Source: Chryseobacterium panacisoli (GTDB lineage: Bacteria; Bacteroidota; Bacteroidia; Flavobacteriales; Weeksellaceae). Taken from it: 64,000 nt of DNA. Below are positions 25,562 to 33,543 of the stretch, one piece after another. The notes below the pieces were generated by a model. That model worked only from the letters and a program-made list of their open reading frames with translations, did no database searches and was not told the origin of the DNA. Both the position numbers and the translations under genes were made by a program. Location: assembly GCF_008274625.1 (NCBI RefSeq), contig NZ_VTRU01000001.1, positions 372,001 to 436,000 of the forward strand, read 5' to 3'. Numbering within the stretch: the first letter of the stretch is position 1; each line of letters starts with the position of its first letter.

Positions 25562-26353
25562 ATGAAAAGTATTTATTCTAAAATTCTGATTTTAGCATTC
25601 ATGGCCTCTTCACTTTATTCTTATGCATGGGGATTAACGGGACACAGGGTTATTGCAGACATTGCAGAAAACCATCTTTCCCGGAAAGCAAGAAGAGAAA
25701 TTAAAAAGATGATGGGAAAAGAGCGCCTGGCTTACTGGGCCAACTGGCCGGATTTCATCAAATCTGATACCACCGGAGCATGGAAACAGGCTTCATCATG
25801 GCATTATGTAAATATTGATCCGATGACCGACTTTAAAGCTTTTGAACAAAACTTAAAAGCACAGGCAGGACCAAGCCTTTACACTCAGGTAAACACATTA
25901 TCCAGCCAGATCAAAGACAAAAACACTTCTGAAAAAGACAGAAAAATTGCTTTAATCTTCCTTATCCATATTATGGGAGATCTTGCCCAACCCCTTCACG
26001 TGGGAAGAGCAGAAGATTTAGGTGGAAACAAAATCAATGTGACCTATTTCGGGGAAAAAACAAATTTACACTCTGTTTGGGACGGAAAATTGGTAGATTC
26101 TCAAAAATACAGCTACACAGAGTATTCTAAACTTTTAGATATCAAATCTAAAGAAGAAGTAGCACAGATACAGTCCGGAACACTTGAAGACTGGCTGTAT
26201 GATTCTCATAAAATTGCCAACAAGATCTATGCGCAGACTCCTAACGACTCTAAGCTATCTTACGACTATCAGTATAAGTTCAACGATACAGTAGAAAGAC
26301 AATTATTGTACGGGGGACTGAGACTGGCAAAAGTATTAAACGAGCTTTTCTAG
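25562..26353 (+). CDS. secreted S1/P1-type zinc nuclease
   Basis: An exported trinuclear-zinc nuclease of 263 residues that degrades single-stranded DNA or RNA. The signal peptide ends near SYA, leaving mature N-terminal Trp (WGLTGHR), which in this family itself binds zinc through its amino group. Other ligands are seen in GHRVIADIA, NWPDFI, SSWHYVN, LIHIMGDLAQPLHVG and LHSVWD. The ATG at 25562 is preferred to a TTG four codons upstream. It is monocistronic. It may serve phosphate or nucleotide scavenging. Confidence 0.93.
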   Translation: MKSIYSKILILAFMASSLYSYAWGLTGHRVIADIAENHLSRKARREIKKMMGKERLAYWANWPDFIKSDTTGAWKQASSWHYVNIDPMTDFKAFEQNLKAQAGPSLYTQVNTLSSQIKDKNTSEKDRKIALIFLIHIMGDLAQPLHVGRAEDLGGNKINVTYFGEKTNLHSVWDGKLVDSQKYSYTEYSKLLDIKSKEEVAQIQSGTLEDWLYDSHKIANKIYAQTPNDSKLSYDYQYKFNDTVERQLLYGGLRLAKVLNELF

Positions 26354-26378
26354 TAAAAACTTATTTTGACAAAGAGAT

Positions 26379-26410
26379 ATGAAAACGGAACTTCGGTTTC
26401 GTTTTTTTTT
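26379..26410 (+). terminator. terminator after S1/P1 nuclease gene
   Basis: AAACGGAAC - TTCG - GTTTCGTTT stem (one mismatch) followed by a run of nine T. Confidence 0.8.
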
Positions 26411-26418
26411 GTTTAAAG

Positions 26419-26453
26419 TTTAGGGTTTAGGGTTTAGGGTTTAGGGTTTAGGG
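26419..26453 (+). repeat. five tandem TTTAGGG units
   Basis: Five perfect copies of the 7-base unit TTTAGGG lie in tandem, directly after the terminator of the nuclease gene. The unit equals the plant telomere repeat, but this is certainly a chance microsatellite or part of a dispersed bacterial repeat; similar GGGATTAGGGATTAG motifs occur near 44670. Copy number could vary by slippage. Confidence 0.95.
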
Positions 26454-26504
26454 AAATTACTAGGTTTTAAAGAATTTCTATTCCTCTATTGAATGTATTC
26501 TTTA

Positions 26505-26535
26505 ATTTTCAAATAAAATAAAATAAAATAAAACA
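26505..26535 (+). repeat. short AAAAT pentamer run
   Basis: Four to five tandem AAAAT/ATAAA units occur in the spacer upstream of rpoD. This is low-complexity sequence with no gene; the remaining spacer up to 26779 shows nothing else recognisable. Confidence 0.7.
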
Positions 26536-26779
26536 TAATACACTTATTATCAACTGATTAAAATACTTCTCAAAACATTCATCCATTTTATTTTTTACAT
26601 TGTACAAAAACACACTACTTAGATCACGATAATTCACTTTATATCAACCAATTACATAAAAACAAAATACATGACCCTATTTTACTTTGCACATTTTACA
26701 AAAAAATTAAAACTTGTGTAACCTTTTTACCTTTTCATACGTATATATTATAGTAACTCTTTTTTTGAGGATAAAATAA

Positions 26780-27646
26780 ATGAGACAATTAAAAATCACT
26801 AAGCAGGTTACCAACAGGGAAACTGCTTCATTAGACAAGTATTTGCAGGAAATTGGTAAAGTGGAACTGATCACTGCGGACGAAGAAGTAGAATTGGCAC
26901 AAAGAATACGTGCAGGCGACAGAGCCGCACTGGAGAAATTAATCAAAGCCAACCTTCGTTTCGTAGTTTCTGTATCCAAGCAATACCAAAATCAAGGTCT
27001 TTCTTTACCCGATTTGATCAATGAAGGTAACCTAGGATTAATGAAAGCGGCAAAAAGGTACGATGAAACTAGAGGTTTCAAATTTATCTCTTATGCAGTA
27101 TGGTGGATCCGTCAATCAATTTTACAGGCATTGGCTGAGCAGTCAAGAATTGTAAGACTGCCATTGAACAAAATTGGTTCTATCAACAAAATCAATAAAG
27201 CATACGCTCACCTTGAGCAGGAAAATGAAAGACCGCCTTCTCCGGAAGAATTGGCTGAAGTTCTTGACATGAGCGAGGAAGATATCAAAGAATCAATGAA
27301 AAACTCCGGAAGACACTTGTCTATGGATGCACCTTTAGTTGAAGGTGAGGATTCTAATCTTTATGATGTATTGCGTTCAGGAGAATCTCCAAGTCCTGAT
27401 AAAGATCTGATGCTTGAATCTCTGCAAATTGAGATTGAAAGAGCATTGAATACTCTGACGCCAAGAGAGGCTGATCTGGTAAGATTATACTTCGGACTGA
27501 ACGGAAAACACCCAATGACTTTAGAGGAAATTGGTGAAACTTTCGATCTTACAAGAGAGAGAGTTCGTCAGATCAAAGAAAAAGCAATTAAGAGACTAAA
27601 ACACAATACCAGAAGCAAGATTCTTAAATCTTACCTGGGTAAATAA
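26780..27646 (+). CDS. rpoD: RNA polymerase primary sigma factor
   Basis: The housekeeping sigma factor, 288 residues. It lacks region 1.1 and the non-conserved insert, as usual in Bacteroidota. Region 1.2 covers about 15-50 ([20 protein letters not shown]). Region 2 is about 58-128, with [20 protein letters not shown] and [19 protein letters not shown]. Region 3 is about 135-210 and region 4 about 222-284, with [20 protein letters not shown]. It recognises the TAnnTTTG minus-7 box seen through this window. It is monocistronic with a strong terminator downstream. Confidence 0.97.
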   Translation: MRQLKITKQVTNRETASLDKYLQEIGKVELITADEEVELAQRIRAGDRAALEKLIKANLRFVVSVSKQYQNQGLSLPDLINEGNLGLMKAAKRYDETRGFKFISYAVWWIRQSILQALAEQSRIVRLPLNKIGSINKINKAYAHLEQENERPPSPEELAEVLDMSEEDIKESMKNSGRHLSMDAPLVEGEDSNLYDVLRSGESPSPDKDLMLESLQIEIERALNTLTPREADLVRLYFGLNGKHPMTLEEIGETFDLTRERVRQIKEKAIKRLKHNTRSKILKSYLGK

Positions 27647-27670
27647 TTTTAGCGTAAAAAAATTTTATAG

Positions 27671-27703
27671 GCGGAGTCTGTTTTTCAGGCTCCGTTTTTT
27701 TTA
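27671..27703 (+). terminator. rpoD terminator
   Basis: CGGAGTCTG - TTTTT - CAGGCTCCG followed by eight T. A diverged copy of this terminator and its flanks occurs at 28789-28816. Confidence 0.9.
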
Positions 27704-27914
27704 TTGTAATTCATCAATAAAGCAACTTATTTAATGCATTGTATAATTGATGTAACATTTTTAGTTGGTTCAAACAATACATCAATTTCACTTTCTTTGA
27801 GATCAGATACACAAAAAACCCGGAGAAATATCCTTCCCCGGATAACTAAGTACCGTAATATTATCGTCAATTTATTCGGAGACGATATCCCGATTTCAAA
27901 AAAACAAGCTGGTT

Positions 27915-28655
27915 TTAGTCATTTCTAGTAAGAGTTACTTTGTAATTTCTCGCTACGTTTCCGTTATTTATTATATTGATCTGTCCTGCAGTTGGCATAG
28001 TTACCGTATAATTAAATGCTGTTGCATTACCACCATCAGCACATCCTCCAAGGCCTGACCATGTCACAGCAACAGTATTCCTTGCTGTCTGAGTATATAT
28101 TGGAGAACCAAAAGTACTGGTTAAAAAGCCATTTATTCCTTTAAGACCGTAATAACTGTTAGTTGAATAACTATGAACCAAATAATTTACAGTAGTAGCA
28201 TCACCACAACCGTTAACATTTGTAATAGTAAGCCTGTATAAACCATTCGGGATACCTGACAAATATAAGCCATTAACGCCCGCACCAATAGTACCGCTAT
28301 GAGATCTTACTTCACCAGTGGTTGAACTTTCTTGTTTCATTACAACCCCCGTAGCATCTACATAAACAGAAGACAAAACGGTTCCTGATGAGGCAGGGTT
28401 GATAGTTCTTATTCTTGCAGTCCCGTTAACATCAAGCGTGTTAGTTGGAACTGTTACTCCAATTCCCACAGCTCCGGCAGGAGTTACAGTAAAATCATTA
28501 GCCTGTTGAGCTACTGAAGGGGCTCCCGTAGAAGGATTGTCTTTAGCTCCATCAACATGGAAAGTGCCTTGAGGGTTAGTCGTATTAATTCCAACCTGAG
28601 AATATGCCACTGATGAGATGATCAAAGAGCATATGAGAATAGTTTTTTTTTTCAT
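27915..28655 (-). CDS. secreted tail-fibre/adhesin-like protein
   Basis: An exported protein of 246 residues starting at MKKKTILIC (28655) with a signal peptide ending in AYSQ. The start of the mature chain, VGINTTNPQGTFHVDG, and the later VGIGVTVPTNTLDVNGTARI are two copies of a motif common in Bacteroidota cell-surface and phage-tail-like proteins. The C-terminal half is rich in Thr, Asn and Gly (beta-sandwich-like). There is no sorting domain (no por CTD). Two direct repeats lie in the upstream promoter region. A role in adhesion is inferred. Confidence 0.75.
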   Translation of the reverse strand: MKKKTILICSLIISSVAYSQVGINTTNPQGTFHVDGAKDNPSTGAPSVAQQANDFTVTPAGAVGIGVTVPTNTLDVNGTARIRTINPASSGTVLSSVYVDATGVVMKQESSTTGEVRSHSGTIGAGVNGLYLSGIPNGLYRLTITNVNGCGDATTVNYLVHSYSTNSYYGLKGINGFLTSTFGSPIYTQTARNTVAVTWSGLGGCADGGNATAFNYTVTMPTAGQINIINNGNVARNYKVTLTRND

Positions 28656-28726
28656 TACCATATTTTTAAATATTTAAGTCGCAATAATACAAAAGAGTAA
28701 AACCCACTTCTAAAAAATGCCTATTA

Positions 28727-28762
28727 CACAGATATGACATGGGTATAGCACAGGTATGACAT
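28727..28762 (-). promoter_or_regulatory. 22-base tandem repeats upstream of adhesin-like gene
   Basis: Read on the minus strand, ATGTCATACCTGTG and ATGTCATATCTGTG begin exactly 22 bases apart (28762 and 28740), two helical turns. A third ATGTCAT at 28770-28776 in the opposite orientation forms an inverted repeat with the first. This is the layout of a dimeric activator site about 70 bases before the gene at 28655. Confidence 0.55.
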
Positions 28763-28788
28763 TTTTAAATATGTCATTAATTTTATAA

Positions 28789-28816
28789 GCGGAGTCTGGT
28801 TTCAGGCTCTGCTTTC
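28789..28816 (+). terminator. terminator-like copy of the rpoD hairpin
   Basis: GCGGAGTCTG ... CAGGCTCTGC followed by TTTCTT. It resembles 27671-27703 with its flanks. No plus-strand gene ends just upstream of it, so it looks like a duplicated relic. The rest of the 28662-28997 spacer has no gene. Confidence 0.6.
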
Positions 28817-28997
28817 TTGTTTACATCAGAGGTTATAAACAGGACTAATTACATTCAATCTGCAGATTTATGTAACATTCTCCATCATTTGTTCAACTAA
28901 TCAAAATCATATCCTTTACTCATTTGCACTAAAATTTAAATGATTAATTTTAGTTGTTGAGATATGATGTTGATAATACACCAAAACAAAACATTCT

Positions 28998-29588
28998 ATG
29001 AAAAAAATACTCTTCGCCTCTATCCTTGCGTTATCTATACTTTCTTGTAGAGAAAATAAATCCCAAAAACATGATATTGTTGAAAAAGCAGCTGAGAATA
29101 CGGAATCCAGTATGCCAATAAAGAGGTTAGGTAAAACCCAGGATATATTCAATGGTATTTATTATGAAAAAATAAAAAATGATGAAGGATTAAAGAAACT
29201 GGATGAAAAAATTTCTTTAATGCAAGAGGATGCCAAAAAAATGCAATATATATATGATGACATTATTTCTAACTCAGAAGATTATTATTTGATTGCAAAA
29301 AATGAGGCAAAATCTATTAATGATTCCGTTTTAAGAAAGGAAATGATTAAGCTTATCGAAGAAAGTTCAGATAAATATGGTCTAAAGGTTCAAAAAATAA
29401 AAGAACTTAAGCATAAAATTAATAGTAACAAGCAAAGTATTTATAGCTTATATGCTGCTTTCAAAATCAGAAAGACCATTCCTGAAATTGAAAAATACCA
29501 GAATGCCCATCCTTTGAAAACGGACAGCCTTAATCAATTTATCAATAAACAGAATAAATTGCTTGAAGAGCTGAAAAAATTAAAATAA
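28998..29588 (+). CDS. coiled-coil lipoprotein of unknown function
   Basis: A 196-residue predicted lipoprotein (lipobox ILSC, about 14-17). The rest is almost wholly helical and charged, with coiled-coil character around 60-80, 120-145 and 180-196 (FINKQNKLLEELKKLK). I do not recognise a family. It may be an envelope-spanning or scaffold protein. It precedes the acetyltransferase gene by 15 bases on the same strand, but no link in function is apparent. Confidence 0.7.
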   Translation: MKKILFASILALSILSCRENKSQKHDIVEKAAENTESSMPIKRLGKTQDIFNGIYYEKIKNDEGLKKLDEKISLMQEDAKKMQYIYDDIISNSEDYYLIAKNEAKSINDSVLRKEMIKLIEESSDKYGLKVQKIKELKHKINSNKQSIYSLYAAFKIRKTIPEIEKYQNAHPLKTDSLNQFINKQNKLLEELKKLK

Positions 29589-29603
29589 ACACTGTTACAC
29601 CTC

Positions 29604-30104
29604 ATGAAATATATTACAAAATGGCTCACTGATAAAGCCCGCGTTAAAGAGCTGGTAGACTTTTTTATTACCCATAAAACAGACTCTTATATTTCCCATG
29701 GCGAAATGATGTCCGGCAGAGCCATTGATTCCCATCACTGGAATCCGGATCTTGAACTGATTCTTACCGAGCAGCTGATTACCGATTTTAATTCAGATGG
29801 CAGTTCTAAACTGAATATTCTGATTGCAGAAAACGAAAATGAAGAAATTGTGGGAATGATGGTTTTCAATGTGATCAACAGCCCTTTTAAAAAATATGCG
29901 ATTTTGGAAGACATGCTTCTGGATCAGTCTGTAAGAGGTCAGTCACTTGGAAGTAAGCTTTTGGAGAAAGCCATTCATGAATCTAAAAACTGGAATATCA
30001 GCTTTATCCTATTGGAAAGTGGGGTCAACAATCATGGCGCTCACAACTTTTTTAGCAAGTATGGTTTTAAAAAGGTATCAGAAAGCTATATTTTAACAAT
30101 ATAA
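29604..30104 (+). CDS. GNAT-family N-acetyltransferase
   Basis: A 166-residue acetyl-CoA-dependent N-acetyltransferase. The acetyl-CoA site is LLDQSVRGQSLGSKLLEKAI (motif A: R/Q-x-x-G-x-A/G) and the last strands show FILLESGVNNHGAHNFFSKY followed by GF, the usual GNAT ending. The N terminus does not resemble any class with known substrate. It lies between the lipoprotein and the flavin monooxygenase, all plus strand. Confidence 0.88.
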   Translation: MKYITKWLTDKARVKELVDFFITHKTDSYISHGEMMSGRAIDSHHWNPDLELILTEQLITDFNSDGSSKLNILIAENENEEIVGMMVFNVINSPFKKYAILEDMLLDQSVRGQSLGSKLLEKAIHESKNWNISFILLESGVNNHGAHNFFSKYGFKKVSESYILTI

Positions 30105-30145
30105 ATTAAATCTCTTTCATCTACATTATCAAGAACCTAAACTTT

Positions 30146-31264
30146 ATGAACACCATTTCAATCATCGGAGCCGGAATCGGGGGATTGACCCTCGGAAATG
30201 TCCTGAAGCAACATCAGTATGATTTCACGATCTATGAATCTGCTCCTGAAATAAAACCTGTAGGAGCCGGGATTATGATGGCAGTAAATGCAATGCAGGT
30301 TTTTGACCGTTTGGGTTTAAAAGAAAAAATTGAAAAAGCTGGTAATAAAATTCACAGAATTGTTATTGCCACTGAATCGTTACAGACCATCTCCAAGACA
30401 GAAATTCTGGAACTGGAAACTCAATACAATTCATGCAATGTTGCGATTCACCGGGCTGAGCTTCAGAAGATTTTAGCTGAAAACCTTGCTCCCGATTCCA
30501 TTAAACTGAATCATTCTCTACAAAAAATTGAAAAAGAGGAAAATTATATTTTAGACTTTGAAAACGGAAATCGGATTGAAAGTAAAATCGTTTTTGGAGC
30601 AGATGGCATAAAATCTTCTATCCGAAATCAGGTCCTGAAAACCGGAACCATAAGGAACTCCGGACAGAAATGCTGGCGCGGTCTTTTAGATTTCGATCTT
30701 CCCGAGAAACATCATCAGGAAGCCTTTGAAATGTGGGGGAAAGGAAAACGTTTTGGATTTGTAAAAATTTCTGACAGAAAAGTATACTGGTACGCCTGCG
30801 TGAACGAAAGAAGTTTTAGGGAATATGTTGAAATCACAGAGATTTTTAATGATTTTGATCCTTTGGTTTTACAACTTATTGACGCTACACCAGACGAAAA
30901 TATTATCTGTAATACCATTTCCGACCTCGCTCCTATTTCCAAATGGCATTCTGAAAATCTATGCCTGATCGGAGACGCTGCCCATGCCACAACTCCCAAT
31001 ATGGGACAAGGGGCCTGCCAGGCGATTGAAGATGCTTATATCATTGGAAAATTACTGGAGAAAAATCAGGATTTCAATGCGGTTTTTGAGTCGTTTCAAA
31101 ACATCAGGAGGAAAAAAGTAGATTATATTGTCAACACAAGCCGGACTATCGGAAATATTTCTCAATGGGAAAGGGGAAATTCAATACGTAATTTTCTTAT
31201 GCGTATGATTCCTGAAAGGATCAATCAAAAGATGGCTAAAAAGATCATAGAACTGGAAATGTAG
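30146..31264 (+). CDS. FAD-dependent monooxygenase
   Basis: A 372-residue class A flavoprotein monooxygenase. The FAD Rossmann motif is IIGAGIGGLTLGNVL (residues 5-19), the DG motif is VFGADGIKSSIRNQV, and the third FAD motif is LCLIGDAAHATTPNMGQGAC followed by QAIEDA. It uses NAD(P)H and oxygen to hydroxylate an aromatic or similar compound. TetX-like tigecycline-inactivating enzymes belong to this same superfamily and occur in Chryseobacterium, but I see no specific TetX signature, so I do not claim resistance. Confidence 0.9.
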   Translation: MNTISIIGAGIGGLTLGNVLKQHQYDFTIYESAPEIKPVGAGIMMAVNAMQVFDRLGLKEKIEKAGNKIHRIVIATESLQTISKTEILELETQYNSCNVAIHRAELQKILAENLAPDSIKLNHSLQKIEKEENYILDFENGNRIESKIVFGADGIKSSIRNQVLKTGTIRNSGQKCWRGLLDFDLPEKHHQEAFEMWGKGKRFGFVKISDRKVYWYACVNERSFREYVEITEIFNDFDPLVLQLIDATPDENIICNTISDLAPISKWHSENLCLIGDAAHATTPNMGQGACQAIEDAYIIGKLLEKNQDFNAVFESFQNIRRKKVDYIVNTSRTIGNISQWERGNSIRNFLMRMIPERINQKMAKKIIELEM

Positions 31265-31337
31265 AAATCCGGTTTAAGAAAAGATAAAATTTAAAAAAAA
31301 ATTATTCGATTTATTAATAACAACTAAAATTAAAAAC

Positions 31338-33371
31338 ATGAAAAAAATCTTTTACGTATTGCTCTTATTCATAGGAGTACATACAGCACGAGCACAGGAA
31401 GTCCCGGTACTGGACAGAGGATTATTTTTTGGAAACCCGGAAATTTCCGGAGGACAGTTGAGCCCGGATGGAAAATGGATTTCCTTTACGAAAGAATATG
31501 GAGGTATTATGAATATATGGGTAAAAAAGATTGATGAACCTTTTGAAAAAGCCCGTCCGCTCACAGACAGCAAACGCCCGATGAACGGATATTTCTGGTC
31601 AGAAGACGGAAAGTATATTCTTTATGTAAAAGATGGTAATGGTGATGAAAACATGAATATTTTTGCTGTAGATCCCATGGCAAAAGTAACCACCGGAGTT
31701 CCGGAATCAAGGAATTTAACTCCGCTTAAAGAAGTAACGGCTCAAATCTACATGGTAAGCAGAAAAGATCCTGATCTGTTGATGGTGGGATTAAATAACC
31801 GTGATAAGGCATGGCATGATTTATATTCATTGAAAATTTCTACAGGTGAGCTGAAAAAGATTTATGAAAACACAGACCGCATCACAAGTTATGATTTTGA
31901 CTGGGATGAAAAATTGAGAGTCCTTTCCAAAACGGATGATAAAGGAACTACCCAGTTTTTTTATAAGGAAGGAGATAAACTGACTCCTATTTATGAGACT
32001 TTGGTAACGGAAAGCGCTTACATCTCAAACTGGAACGAAGATAATTCTAAATTCTATCTGGTAACCAACAAAGGGAATCTTGATAAATCAACCTTATTCC
32101 TGATGGATCCCAAAACTAAGCAGATTACAAAAATAGAAAGCGATCCTAAAGATAAAGTAGATTTTGGAGGACTGTTTCTGGACAGAAATACCAGAAAAAT
32201 GATTTATACTTCTTACACCGGAGATAAAACAGAGTATTACTGGAAAGACAAAACGTGGGAAGACAATTATAAATTTCTGCAAAGTAAATTTCCAGGAAGA
32301 GAAGTTAATTTTTCAAGCTCTACCAATGACTATTCTAAATTCTTAGTTGCAGTTGGAGGTGATAAATATGCTTCTGAAGCATATTTTTTTGATGCAAAAA
32401 CAAAACAGCTGATTTTCCAGTATACCCCAAGAACAGAATTGAAAAAAGTAGAAAAGTATCTGGCTGCAATGACTCCTATTTCTTATAAAAGCAGTGACGG
32501 ACTTGAAATTCCGGCATATCTGACTTTACCTGTGGGATCAAGCGGCAAAAATGTTCCTGTTGTTGTTTTGGTTCATGGAGGTCCGAAAGGCCCAAGAGAT
32601 TACTGGGGCTACAATTCAACGGTACAGTTTTTAGCTAACAGAGGATATGCCGTCTTACAGCCTAACTTCAGAGCGAGCGGCGGTTATGGTAAAAAGTTTC
32701 AGAACGGCGGAGATCTTCAGTGGGGAAAACTGATGCAGGACGATATTACGTGGGGCGTAAAATACCTGATTGATAAGGGAATTGCAGACAAAAACAAAGT
32801 GGTGATCATGGGAGGAAGCTACGGTGGGTATGCAACACTCGCAGGTTTAGCATTTACTCCGGATGTATATGCTGCAGGAGTAGATATTGTAGGACCAAGC
32901 AATCTCTTTACTTTACTGGATTCTGTTCCTGCTTACTGGGAAGCTGCCCGCGCTTTCCTGTACGGAATGGTAGGTGATCCTAAAACCGAAGAAGGTAAAA
33001 AACGTATGCATGATGCCAGCCCGTTATTCAGTGTAGACAAGATCAACAAGCCGTTACTGATTGTTCAGGGAGCTAATGATCCAAGAGTAAAGCAGGCTGA
33101 AGCGGATCAGATTGTCATTGCGCTGCGCGATAAAGGTAAAAAGGTAAATTACATCCTTGCCGATGATGAAGGCCATGGATTCCGTAAGCCGGTGAACAGC
33201 ATGGCAATGTACGCTGAAACGGAGAAATTCCTTGCTGAAGTAATTGGAGGCAGATATCAGAAAGAAATGCCTGAAAATGTGGCAAAACGTCTGAAGGAAA
33301 TGACAGTTGATATTTCAAAGGTGACTTATACTCCGGCGAAAAGTGAAAAAACCGCAGGTGCTTCTAAATAA
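31338..33371 (+). CDS. S9-family prolyl oligopeptidase-type peptidase
   Basis: An exported serine peptidase of 677 residues with signal peptide ending near ARAQ. The N-terminal seven-bladed propeller spans about 30-400 ([20 protein letters not shown] is one blade). The C-terminal alpha/beta hydrolase spans about 410-645, with Ser494 in GGSYGGYA, Asp581 in GANDPRVKQ and His613 in DEGHGFRKP. This is the dipeptidyl- or acylaminoacyl-peptidase type; exact specificity is not visible. It probably works in the periplasm on peptides. A tail of about 30 Lys/Thr/Ala-rich residues follows the domain. Confidence 0.92.
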   Translation: MKKIFYVLLLFIGVHTARAQEVPVLDRGLFFGNPEISGGQLSPDGKWISFTKEYGGIMNIWVKKIDEPFEKARPLTDSKRPMNGYFWSEDGKYILYVKDGNGDENMNIFAVDPMAKVTTGVPESRNLTPLKEVTAQIYMVSRKDPDLLMVGLNNRDKAWHDLYSLKISTGELKKIYENTDRITSYDFDWDEKLRVLSKTDDKGTTQFFYKEGDKLTPIYETLVTESAYISNWNEDNSKFYLVTNKGNLDKSTLFLMDPKTKQITKIESDPKDKVDFGGLFLDRNTRKMIYTSYTGDKTEYYWKDKTWEDNYKFLQSKFPGREVNFSSSTNDYSKFLVAVGGDKYASEAYFFDAKTKQLIFQYTPRTELKKVEKYLAAMTPISYKSSDGLEIPAYLTLPVGSSGKNVPVVVLVHGGPKGPRDYWGYNSTVQFLANRGYAVLQPNFRASGGYGKKFQNGGDLQWGKLMQDDITWGVKYLIDKGIADKNKVVIMGGSYGGYATLAGLAFTPDVYAAGVDIVGPSNLFTLLDSVPAYWEAARAFLYGMVGDPKTEEGKKRMHDASPLFSVDKINKPLLIVQGANDPRVKQAEADQIVIALRDKGKKVNYILADDEGHGFRKPVNSMAMYAETEKFLAEVIGGRYQKEMPENVAKRLKEMTVDISKVTYTPAKSEKTAGASK

Positions 33372-33392
33372 AAGCATTTGTATCAATTATAT

Positions 33393-33424
33393 AAAGCCAT
33401 CTCGTGAAAATGAGGTGGCTTTTC
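33393..33424. terminator. terminator after S9 peptidase gene
   Basis: AAAGCCATCTC ... GAGGTGGCTTT with T/A runs on each side. Confidence 0.85.
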
Positions 33425-33493
33425 TTTACATCCTAGAATTAATCATTAAAATCACTATCCTTTGGTTAAATACAACCCAACATTTATCTGATC

Positions 33494-33525
33494 AAAAAAA
33501 GCTGCCTCCATGAGACAGCTTTTTG
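33494..33525. terminator. terminator of copper operon (minus strand side)
   Basis: AAAAAAAGCTGCCTC ... GAGACAGCTTTTT forms a stem with one mismatch; it is adjacent to the end of the multicopper oxidase gene read on the minus strand. Confidence 0.85.
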
Positions 33526-33543
33526 AATATAATTTAGTTTTAT

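Noticed and set aside
26419..26453. Plant-type telomere sequence
   Set aside because: The unit equals the plant telomere repeat, but flanking genes are bacterial on both sides and only five copies exist; a microsatellite is the simple explanation.
27734..27928. 64-codon plus-strand ORF after rpoD terminator
   Set aside because: It overlaps the end of the minus-strand adhesin-like gene, has no protein-like pattern and falls in the duplicated non-coding region.
30146..31264. TetX-type tetracycline-inactivating monooxygenase
   Set aside because: The FAD motifs are shared by the entire class A family and I see no specific TetX signature; only the general family is supported.
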